Shown here piece by piece: positions 35,701 to 47,700 of a DNA stretch of 64,000 nt (the stretch's first letter is position 1; every line of letters starts with the position of its first letter). The translations under genes were made by a program, and so were the position numbers. The notes beneath the pieces are model-generated. The model did not search any database. It was not told the DNA's origin and saw nothing but the letters and a program-made list of their open reading frames with translations. This DNA comes from Nageia nagi (Eukaryota; Pinophyta), in assembly GCA_050084985.1 (NCBI GenBank), contig JBITNC010000002.1, positions 18,352,001 to 18,416,000 of the forward strand, written 5' to 3'.

Positions 35701-38700
35701 AGTAAGAACAAATTTCCTATTAGTAATTGATGACATCCTAAGCGAGTTACATGGGGTGAAATACATCACAAAGATCATCAATATGGGAATTACCAGATTC
35801 ATATCCATCCACACATATTCTGAAAACTGCATTTCAAACTAATGTTTGTGCAACCTTTTAGGTAGCAATTAACACAATCTTCGAACCTAGTACAAGGAAG
35901 TGTCTATTGATTTTCGTATACAACATTCTCATTTACATGAATGCTGGCCCTCGTCTCATGTAACTAAAGTCCTTATGTTAAAAAAAAAGAATTATATAAT
36001 TCAATTTAAAGCTGCATTTGGGCTAAACTAATGCTTGTTCAATCTTTTAGGTAACAATTAACACAATCTTGGAACCTAGTACCTACTACAAGGAAGTGTC
36101 TATTTATTTTCATATACAGCATTCTCATTTATATCAATGCTGGCCCTCATCCCATGCAACTAAAGTCCTTTTCTTAAAAAAAGGATTATGTAATTCAATT
36201 TTGTAGTTTTATAAGACAAAAGTTGAATATTTGTGTCATACTGGACAATGAGTCAAGGATGGCACACATCAAAGATAAGAATGATAGTAGAATGGATGAG
36301 ACATGCAACATTTCAAGAGTTAGATGAATTTTTACAGTTTACATGATACTATTGTCATTTAATCAAATATAGATTGCAGCAACCTTGACAACAGATTCAC
36401 TAAAGAAAGATACATTTTCTAAGACAGATTTAAAAAAAAAAGTAGCTTCAATGAATTGAAAAACTTATCATCTGAAAGATGTCCTGCGCCAGATAAATAT
36501 ATAATGGATTTCATAAATTGAAAGATGAAACTGGAAGAGTTGCTACACTAAAAATGTGAAAAATGAACTTTTGGATATAATGCATCAATAGCTAAATGAG
36601 CAGTAGCTGCTAGCAGCAAGTACCTGGTGACAACTGATATTGAATGTACTTCTATTGATAAGGACCTCTTATTTTGAGTGCAGTACCCAATTAACACTAA
36701 ATTAAACCAGATAAGAAACTATGCTATCAGATATTCAATAAATCTCAGATGGATTCCATCAATCAGAAGTGCTCAGAACACAAGAAAGGACCATAAGAAT
36801 ATTCATCATTAAGTATGAGGTCTTCTTTACAATAGCCTTGCTATGATCCTTTATACATGACACGTAATTTATTATTAGCTGCTATAATTCCTGCTCCAAT
36901 ACGATCCAACTGAACAGTTGATGAATTTGTTAAACACGTGCATGTTTTTAACTTTTAAGATAAGGAGGTACTCCACTATTCTGGATGCCACACTCATTAG
37001 TTTTACTCAATACATTTGTTACATACTAACAATCTGTCCTATAATAAAAAGTTAGTACAATTAGATGTTTTGCCTCTTCAAACAAAAATAATTCAACTTG
37101 CAGCGATACAAAATTCCGACTCTGCAGACGCAACAAGGTACATAGCTGGCTGAATCTGACAAAAAAATTCTAAAACATAAGTTAATCCCGGAAGAAATCT
37201 TCACTGCAACTAAAAACACGTATAGAACTTGAACCTGTTTCTGTTTTCACTTCCAGAATATCTCAACTTTACTCTCTGCATTTGTTATGTTCCTTATCTG
37301 CACTCAAAATTAAACAAATGATAATCCCTGTGCAATGTGAAAAACTTGGCTCTTGGGACTAAAAATTGTCTCCCTATAATGTCCCCAATTTTGACGTCTC
37401 GCTCATTCTGGCCACTTGGAGTGAAACATTCCTCTTCATTGTGATTTTTTAGCACTTAGGAGTATTTAGAAGTTATTTTGATACTTTTGGCATTGTCGCA
37501 TGCCTTTTGAGATATTTCTGGCATTGTCACACGCCCTTTGATGTAATGATGTGTAACTTGTACTCCCAAGATCTCTAAATGATGTAAGAACTTCACCATT
37601 GGGCAGATCTCATCAAGTACATGCGAAACAAGTAGTCACACGACCCCCTTTGGATTAGAATTGCGCTTTGGAGCAGGTCAGCCATGATGATAATGTTTTC
37701 TCCCAAGATAAAGTTGGCCATGTTCATAATTATTTTGTATTTTCAAGACAAATCCATCTATAAAAGGGAGGAAGAGTGCACCATTTGAGGCCATGCTTGG
37801 AGAACTTCAATCTTTGATCTTTTGAGTTAGGGTTGTGCCTTATCACCCTTCTAAGGTCTAGGGATGCGTTCAAAACCCTAGGAGTGGCATTGGAGCATCT
37901 TGGAGAGCAAATCCACCTAGGATTTGCATTGGAGCTTCTTGAAGACTTTCAGCTTTCAACAATTTAGATTTCAGTTGAGGGTTTGGAACCCTATTTGGAG
38001 CCATTTCAGATTGTAGCACCTTGGAGAGACTAAAGGCACACTTTGAGTACTTTCTCATACTTGTTTCAACCCCTAAAGAGGGTTCGTCCCTCTTCCAGGG
38101 CTCCATACTTGCTCATTTGTGGTTCATACTTGTTTGTTTTGGTATATGAAGATGATTGGTACTAATTCTGGTTTTTATGGAGCAATTACATGTTGGGATT
38201 TACCGATTAAATTAAAAATTCTAATCTTCTTGAAGAAATATATCAGAGATTCGAAACAACATAATAGACAATATCAGAGAAACAATGCACACAACAATAA
38301 ATCAGAGACAAACACAGCATGTGCAGTAATTCACCCAAAATATGGGCTACTCCACAAAACAATCCTCCTTGTATTATTCCTCAAAGGGATCTCCCTTGCA
38401 ACAATGTTACAATCAATCCTCTCCCAAATACAATCAATGGATCCTCTCACACACTAGTCTCTCTCCTTGCTCCTGTTCTCCCTAATCCTCTGTCAAACTC
38501 AATCTTGCACCTTACACAATAAATCGCGAGCATACAAACAATAGAATACCCTCTCCTACTTATAAAAAGTAGGTTACAATATGGCTTGGGCAGCCATGCA
38601 ATTCTATCCATGCAGAAAACTAAAATTAGAAAAAACAACTGATCTATTAGAGGTGGTTATTGATGGAAAAAACAAAAGTTAAACTTAGCAATTTTTAGGC

Positions 38701-41700
38701 TCCAAAAAACTAACAATCTCCCACTTGGAGACTGACAGTGTTGCAACAACCCTGTAGCCTAGGACTAAATCACAATAACTCTACCATTATTGCATCTCTT
38801 GAAGACACCTCTTCAACCAAACAAGGAATGTCACTTCCTCCATATTATTGTATCCATGCAATGAACCATCACACCGGCCTAGTGTCATCCATGCACTTTT
38901 ATCCTGTGATCAACAAGCAACATACAATCTACCTACCACAAATAAGTGATAATAACAACATCCTTAGAATTACTATGTATCATGGTAAATCAAACATCAC
39001 CACCATGGAAAGATCTACATACTATGGATGACCCATAGCATGCACACACACAATATGGCTTTGCCACTAGCTTCGAAAGCACACTCCTCGAGTGTGGAAT
39101 TGCCTTCCAACTTAAAGACTTGGAGTCAAAACGATCCAAAGCTATGACCATATTATGTGTTCCATCCTGAAATCACACAGTTAATCCTGAGGCATGTCCA
39201 TCTTCCTGGACATGTCTCCCAGCTCCCACTGCTTGCTCATCCCCTGCAGATGAAAGAATCAAGGCCTCTTTATCGGCTACATTTGCTTTCTCTTCCTCTA
39301 CTTTTTGAGCCCGCAGTCCTTGTTTGGGTTCCCCTTCTTGTGACAATACCAGCATTCTGATCTTCCCTTGGACTTGGATCCACTTTGCTCTTCATGGTTC
39401 CCTGAACTCACTCCTCTTGTCTTTCGTTTTCCTTTGGCAATCGATGCTACATCAGATGATGACTTCCATGTGTTCTTCCTTCACATCTCATTGCTATGGA
39501 TTACACTCACCGCATCATCAAAAGAAAGATCACCAGAAACAGTACTAATAGCCATTACTAAGCTCTTCCAGCTATCAGATAATGAACACAAGAATAGAAT
39601 GGCCTTCATCTCTTCTTCTACAGATCCACCTTTTGGCATACGTAAATTATAAAGTTGTTTCACTAAGAATACCTCGTTTGATGCAGAGGGATTTTCATAG
39701 AATTTTTTAGTGCGTCCATAAGATCCTTCGCGGTCTTCTCTTCGAAGACGTTGAATGCTACAGAAGATGTGAGACTCAACTAGATAACAGCCAATGCCTT
39801 CCTATCAAGAAGACTCCACTCCTCATCCACCATAGAAGAAGGTTTCTTCGCTACTCCCTCCAAAGGTAGATGAAAATCTTAGATCAACAACAAGTCTTCA
39901 ATCTCCATTCGCCAAAATTGGTAATTCTTTCCATCGAATTTCTACACTCCCAATTTTGATATATCTTCCATTGCTCCCACTCGAACTAAAAACTCTCCTA
40001 TTTTCTGAGTACATTGAATAGTTAGCTTTGATACCAGTTGTTGGAATTTACCGATTAAATTAAAAATTATAATCTTCTTGGAGCAATATATCAAAGATTT
40101 GAAATAACAACAGAATAGACAATATTAGAGTAAGAACACACACAACAATAAATCAAAGACAAACACAGCATCTGCAGTGGTTCACCTAGAATATGGGCTA
40201 CTCCACAAAACAGTACTCCTTGTATTATTCCTCAAAGGGATCTCCCTTGCAACAATGTTACAATCAATCCTCTCTAAAATACAATCAATAGAACCTCTCA
40301 CACACTAGTCTCTCTCCTTGCTGCTCTTCTCCCTAATCCTCCCTCAAACTCAATCTTGCACCTTACACAATAAATTTGGAGCATACAAACAATAGAATCC
40401 CCTCTCTTACTTATAGAAAGTAGGTTACAATATGGCTTGGGAAGCCATGCAATTCTATCCATGCAGCATACTAAAATTAGAAAAAACAACTGGTATGCTG
40501 GAGGTGGTTATTGATAGAAAAAACACAAAATTAAACATAGCAATTTTTAGGTTCCAAAAAACTAACACTACATTCATTTTTCAGTCTTGTTTCAGTCCTG
40601 AGATATTGATGTATGAGTGGTATATAAATGAAGTTTTCTTGAGTTGAAGTAATAAACTTGGGCATGAAAGTGTATGAATGAAATTGGCTTTGAAGTTGAA
40701 ATTCATAAACTAGTGCATAATTTGGTAAATTCTGAAATTAAAAGATAATTCATTGCTTTTTCCTAGTATGGGTTATTACACTCCCCCTCGAAGACACTTG
40801 CCTTGGAGGGAAGATCCTTGTCCAAGGTAACTTCATCCTCTTCCAAGCCCACTTCATATCACAAGAGAGATCTTTGAAGTTCATCGAACTTCAATTTGGT
40901 GAATCTTAGGTGTACTCACATCATTGTGAGTTGTCAATACTTGGGAAAAGTGACCTCAATACTTTCTTGCAAATAATTGAATCATCCATGTTTTCTCCAT
41001 TTATGGGCATCTTGTTAAGAACATTGCCATTTTTTACTATTGTAGAAAAATCCTCTAGTTTTTAACCCTCCATTATCTTGACATTTTCAATTAACCTCTT
41101 GAAATTTAGCAATCTTGCAATTTTGATTTGAACATTTGAACAACCAAAGGCAAAGTTGTCAGACTCGGAATCGAATCGGAATTGTTTGGCTGGAAGATTC
41201 TGATTTTCAAGAATTGGCCAAAAATCAGCAAAAAATCGACCTATAAGAAAAACCAAGAATTTTTACAATTTGACATTGTAACAAATTATTTTTAGCTCTC
41301 TCTCAAAACATATCATATGAGAGTCTGATACAAGAAGTAGAACATAGCAAAATACCAAAATGTCAAAACATATCATATGACTCATGAGACTCGAGAGTCA
41401 AAACATATCATATGACTCATCCGATAATATTTTAATGAAACCTAATGAGAGTGTCCAATGGGTTTTGTTCACAACCCCAAAAGGACCTCTTTACAAAAAA
41501 TGGCACTTAAAACTTTTGGGACCCCTCCAAGAATTAAATGTAGTCCCTTTACGAGGTAAAAATGCATGTTTCGGAAGGGTAAAAATTGTGCAAATAATGT
41601 TTCTCCTAGCTCCTCTTAGCTCCTCCCAACTGAAGTTTGCAAGAAAAAGTTTAAAAAAAAAAAAAGAAAATCAAATTTTGAACTTTTTCTCCTCCCTAGC

Positions 41701-44700
41701 CAATCCTACGATTTTTTGCCAATTTTTTTGCCAAAAATCAGATCGAGAATCGCCAGGATCGGACAAAAAATGCCATGTCAGTAAAATTTTAAAAAAAATC
41801 GGAATTAGTTCAAAAAAAATCATTTAGGTTGCCGATTTTCCCGATTTTTGGCCGATTTTTACAACACTGACCACAGGAATCCTCCAAAGCTTTCCTAGCT
41901 TTATTTGCAATCCCCAAGGTTGCCATGAGGAAAAAATGGGTTTTATCCAAGGCTGAAGGATGTGGTAAGAGCACCTCAAAGTTCTTTTTCTCCTCCTCCT
42001 TGGCTTTCTTACATCCTTTGACAAGGTCTTCCAACCTATTGAAGGAACATATCGATTTTCCACAGCCATTTGGATCTCAACAGAATCTGTATTTTGATAC
42101 TACAATAACCATAATCTTCACCATTGAACTCAAAAAGAGGAAGATTTGAGTTGCCTTTATGCTCTACCATTGTACCTTATAAATGACAAGGAAAACAAAA
42201 CTCTTCAAACTTGTTTCTAGTAGAAAAAACATTCTTTCTTAATCTATACTCCAAATGGCTCTAATACCAAATGTTAATTTTGCTAACTCGGATTGCACTT
42301 ATTCATTTTGTGAATCTTTCAAAAAGGAACTGCAGACCCAGTAAAAATGATAGCAAACGAGCAAAACCACATGAACATACATCACACACAATGATGGAGC
42401 TGAATAAGAAAAAGACCCAATTTTGCCACTTCAATGGAGTTTTGAATTCCTCTCAAATCAGTACATACAGTCTCAGTACAAACACACAGCTACTCCATAC
42501 ACTAAAAGAGAAGAAATAAGTATACAATATATTATACTCTTGGTATGACCCTTTACTTTCCCATGCCAGTTGGATTCTCATGGAGTATTCATAAATCACA
42601 CATCTCTTGGCTTGCTTGAAGCTCAAGAGATAGACTTTTTATTCTATTTTATTATCCATTTTCTGAATAAGAAATAGATATCTCAATTTCCTCAAGAAGT
42701 GATCAACTCTCGATCAAAATACAAATTATGTTTAATGTTTTATAAGACGATGCTGCACTTTATTCAAATAATCCCCTTTTTGCCAAATTACCTGAAGCTT
42801 ATGCAATTATGTTGAAACATTAATACTAGATACATGTTTATATGTCGACAGGTCTTCTATCATGTTTTAGTCATGCATACGAAAAGTTTGAGGGTTTTCA
42901 ATAGATTGAAATTGACATCAATTAGTCTTAGGTTTTGCCCAAATAGGGTTCAAGTCTAAGCCTCTCATTCCATTAATTTGATCATGCATGGCTAGCCAAA
43001 GCCCTTTTTGAAAAGCCAAAGTGGAACAGGTGCTCAAAGCCAAAGTGCTATCTTCAGTTATGGTGTCCTCTTACTTAATTTAGATCCTTATATTGTCATT
43101 CTAAACAAAAATATAATAAAACTAATCACTCAATCATATACAGATTCCCATAAATAACTTGAATCTTCCATGGCTACTTCGCACAAACTAACTCCACTAA
43201 TCCCCAACGTCAAAGGAAAAGTTCTACTTCTCATAAGACACATTGTCACAATTTTGTCATGTTTTAAAATGAAGCTCACAACCTTCCAAGCTCCTCCTTG
43301 AAGGTGGTCTCATAATTATGTTCTACAAATTGTCCCACACTAAGCAAATTATATTTCATGTTTGGCACATAGTATGTATCAAGAATTTTCTTCTCGCCAT
43401 GTTTAGTGTCCACTTCATTGACTCATTTTCCATGCATACCAAGTGTCCAATTTGATGAAAAGCTCCTCCTTTCACATCACATGGTTGCAACAACCAAAGT
43501 CAACACATCACACTTCTTGAGAGATGTTTTCAAATTTATCAACTGTCAAGAACATAAATTCTTCATCCACTTCATGGACACTACTTGCTTTTGGCATCCT
43601 TTATTTTCGTTGTTCCTTTCGCTTTTTTGCTTTATTGGCAGCTTTTTGTCTACATTCTCTAGCAAAATGACTTGGTTTTTTGCAATAATAACATCAGAAA
43701 AAATTCTTCTTTGGCTTTCCATTCCCTTAGATCCATTAGCTCCATTTCCTTGGTCTTCTCCTTGGTTCTTGTGACTAAAAACAGCCTCCTTCTTGGGGAC
43801 ACTTGCCTTAAAAGGAAGAGCCTTGTCCAAGGTGACTCCATCATCTTCCAAGCCCGCTTCATATGACAAGAGCAAGGTTACAAATGGGTTGGGGACAGGG
43901 ACAGGGGCAGGGACAACAAGCCAATTTGGGGATGACTAAGAAACAGCAAGTATATTACTAGTCAAAATACTAAAAAATTTCAGATTTATGAAAAATAAAG
44001 ATAGTTTCTTCATTCATATTAGCAATTCATTCATGTGACATAATGATAATATGAAATTTCAAATGTGAAATGCATTACATCAGTATTCAAATGACAAACA
44101 ACTACAAAACTGAAATATGAATCAGGATATAAAAATGAGCTATAATCAATGATCATAATGTCAATTAGTCATAAATTGGCCAGAGATCACATATTGACCA
44201 TAAATCAATCAAATGGATTTTAAATGGTTTGAAATATAAATTGTAGCTTGTAGGAGAGACTTGTAAGCCACTGTCCAAAAGCAGGATATTTTTTTCATTT
44301 CATGCCTCAAAAATGCAGTAATGGGTCTAGAGTATCTTGACTGTATTTCAGTTGTCTGATGCCACAATGAGTTGAAAATTAACCATAGACTGCTAACATA
44401 TTCTAACTTCAAAAGTCAACTCAATATGCTGTCATTTTCTCTTCAAAAACACAAGAAAACATTCTAATCTGAAGTTGATTTCTACTTTTGTTGATTTGTG
44501 GAACATAAAGAGGTAAAATAGGCAAAATGAGAGCAAATTCATGCATGTTGCTTATACGCAGATTGGAGAGACTGTGACTACGAAGGAGCACTACAGAGTG
44601 TATATATTATAGAACACCTGACAATGCTTGTCATCATCACATGAGATCTGAAAGATGAATATCCATGCATGTTGCCGATCATGCGCAAAAAATATATGTG

Positions 44701-47700
44701 ATGATCTTGATGTGTTCTTGAGTTTTGGTCTATGATATGGACTAGTAATCACCATGTATTTAGGAAACCCAGCTTCGTAGGTTGTGAATGAAACATTATG
44801 CTAACTTAATGGGTTATCCTCTTTGTGAATAATTAAAAGGTTGGCAAGAGCAAATGTAATGTCCTAAAATATTTTCAGGCTTGTAAATATTTCAAATTTA
44901 TGTTTAGTTGTTTGTGGGCTTCTAAAGGGTGGGAAATGTGTTTTGAGAAGTTTTATTGTTAGTATAAATGTTTAGGGAGTTGGTTATATATTTAGAATAG
45001 TTTTGGGACAAGCAAAAAGGTATTAATTAATGTCATTGACTTGGTACATGTTTTTAGCTTGATGGTTGGGATGACAAAGCAGTATAAAATGTCTCTAGTA
45101 TTTGTAACTGCCATTTTGGCAAAAGTTACTGGTATGATGTGAAAGTCCAACGTGTTATTTAATGCTTTTGCAACTGCCATTAACTGTTATGAGGCAGACT
45201 TTTGTAACTGTCAAAAGGCTTAAATTAAAATTTCCAAGACTATTAAAGAAGAAGAGTTGGTCATTTGAAGGCGGCTGATTTTGGTAGAGAACTTGGAAAG
45301 CTTGCATGCTCTTGGGCCTTAGTATTCTGCTAAGGACATTTCAAAAGGGTTCCCATTAGATTTGATCTAATGGAGGTTGGAGGAAAGATCTGAAGACTAT
45401 TTACCCATTTGAGAATAGATCTATTCAAGGTTTGTATTTGTGCTTGCATATTTGAAGTCAGTTTGTTGGGGATTTTGAGGAGTTCGTTTGGGGCTACATG
45501 TACCAGAATTGCAGTAGTGACTGCATCAGTGCCAGATTACTATTCCTTTAAGGGTTTGTTTACCACTTTGAGGGTGTTACAAATGTTCTGCCAATTTTGT
45601 TGAGGTATGTTCAATGATCTATAGGAGTTTTAATTACATATAATCATAGTTAGAAAAATCGGAATCGGATCAGAATCGTTTGGTTGCAAGATTCAGATTT
45701 TTGAAAAATCAGACAAAATCGGCAAAAAATTCGGATAAAATCGGCCAAAAAATCTTATAAAATTGGCAAAAAATCGGAGAAAATCAGCAAAAAATCGTCG
45801 ACCGATTCAATGCCGATTTTAAAAATCGCAATTTTTTAGCAAAAAAATCACGATTTTTTTGTCAATAAAATCGGAATCGGAATCAAAAAAAATCGGATAA
45901 ACATTTATTTGAAAAAAATCGGATCCGATTTGAATCGGATCATTTGCTTGGCCGATTCCGATTTTACGCGATTTTATCCGATTCAGATCCGATTTTTGTA
46001 GTTAAAGTTTGTGTTACTTGAAAACAGAATTAAAATATAAAATCAGATTTGGTTCTATTGCGTTATTGTGAATTTGCATACATTTGTATTTGGTTTGTTT
46101 CAAGGTTACAACTATTCTTCCAGTTTTGTTGAGATGTGTTCAGTGATCTGTAGGAGTTTTGATTACATATAAGTATAATACATTGTCTCTAATCTGTTGT
46201 AGTTGCAATTTGTGTTCCTTGAAAAGAGAAAAAATATATAAAATCAGATTTGGTTCTGTTGTGTTATTATCGATTTGCATACATTTGTATTTGGTTTGTT
46301 TCAAGCGGTATCAGAGACTGCATTCTTGTGGCATGATGAGTTGACATATGAGGATGTATCCTTCATAAGTTGTTGGGCTGAATTTTGGATTGAAATGGCT
46401 GCATTAATGATGCCATTTTGGGACTGTTCCTGTTGAGTTGCCTTCTGCTGTCTTTTGGACAATGTGGACAGCACCGTTGTGATGTATACTGCTGCATTTT
46501 GGTGGACATTCACAGCTGTCACATTGATGTGGTTTTGGACTGCGTCTTTGACAGCAGTCTTAGGAGTGCCTACCGCTGAGGTGTTGAGATTGTGGGCTGC
46601 ATCATGGATAAGATCAACTGCTGCAATTTTCACACTTTTGGGAAGTGATTGGGAGAGTGACTTCTGCTGATTTTCTGTTATCTCTTTGAGCTGCACATAA
46701 CATGCCTTTTGAGAATGTATTGGTGACTGTTACAAGCATATTTGTTGTGGTGTTGGGGACTGCCATTTTGATGTTATTTGGGGCAGCATGCTTGATGAGG
46801 ACAACAACATGCTACTTGGTATTTGGGGCTGAGTTGATGATGATGGGGGCCACACTCTGTCTCAAATGTGTATTCCTTATAGCTGCTGCATTTTGTATCA
46901 CATTGCTTGGTTTTCTTTGGGTTGCATACTTCATGATGATGTCCCCTTGGGCACTTAGAGCTGAGTTTGCTTGGCTAAGAAAGATCGCATGTATGGAGCT
47001 TTATGTGGCTTTGAGGGACACTTGGAGGGTTGTATCTCTACATGTTGATAATGTTGTTTTTGCACCCTTGTTTACTCTTGTCAAGGATAAGAGAGTGGTG
47101 CATCGATAGAATAGTGGACCTACTTCTTTGACATTAATTTGGGACCCTGGGATCACAGTTGGCTTTATCTTGGTGATGATGACATTGTGTTGGCATTGCT
47201 TGAGGACAAGCAATTCTGGAGGGGCAAACTTGTAATGTCCTAACATATTTCCAGCCTTGTAAATATTTCAAATTTATGTTTTGTTGTTTGTGGGCTTCTA
47301 AGGGGTGGGATAGTGTGTATTGAGAAGTTTTATTGTTAGTATAAGTGTTTAGGGAGTTGGTCATGTATTTAGAATAGTTTAAAGCAAGAAAAAATATATT
47401 AATTAATGTCATTGACTTGGTACACGTTTTTAGATTGATAGTTGGAATGATAAGATAGTATTAAATGTCTCTAGTATTTGTAACTGCTATTTTGGCAAAA
47501 GTAACTGTTATGAGGTCAAAGTCCAAGGTATTATTTAATGCTTTTGTAATTGCCATAGGAGAGGATTTGTAACGGTTATGAGGCAGACTTTTGTAATTAT
47601 CAAGAGGCTTAAATTAAGATTTCAAAGACTATTTAAGAGGAAGAGTTGGTCATTTGGAGGGGGCTGATTTTGATAGAGAACTTGGACAGCTTGCATGCTC

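Larger units (their letters stand above)
38191..40567 (-). mobile_element. Complete gag-only copia element
   Basis: LTRs at 38191-38715 (525 bases) and 40039-40567 (529 bases) flank a 1,323-base interior. On the minus strand the LTR runs TGTTAGTTTTTTGG...ATTCCAACA. A primer-binding site (TGGTATCAAAGC) lies two bases inside the 5' LTR at 40025-40036; the purine-rich AAGTGGGAGAT lies next to the 3' LTR. The flanking pentamers are TTACA and CTACA (4 of 5 identical). The interior encodes only gag. It sits inside the gypsy solo LTR, so it is the younger insertion. Confidence 0.9.
37375..40780 (+). mobile_element. Gypsy-type solo LTR (about 1 kb) split by a copia element
   Basis: Begins TATAATGTCCCCAATTTT (a TG to TA change at the expected TGTAATG end) and ends GGGTTATTACA. 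CTCCC flanks both sides (37370-37374 and 40781-40785). CTATAAAAGGGAGG near 37757 gives a TATA box in plus orientation. Removing the LTR joins GACTAAAAATTGTCTCCC to CCTCGAAGACACTTGCC, which aligns with GACTAAAAACAGCCTCCT..GGGGACACTTGCC in copia copy B (43760-43810), confirming the insertion. A 2,377-base copia element interrupts it. Confidence 0.88.

Noticed and set aside
46702-47109. 135-codon frame with hydrophobic stretches as a membrane protein gene
   Set aside because: It lies in the interior of a non-autonomous LTR element in T/G-biased sequence that gives hydrophobic translations in several frames; no family match or conserved start.
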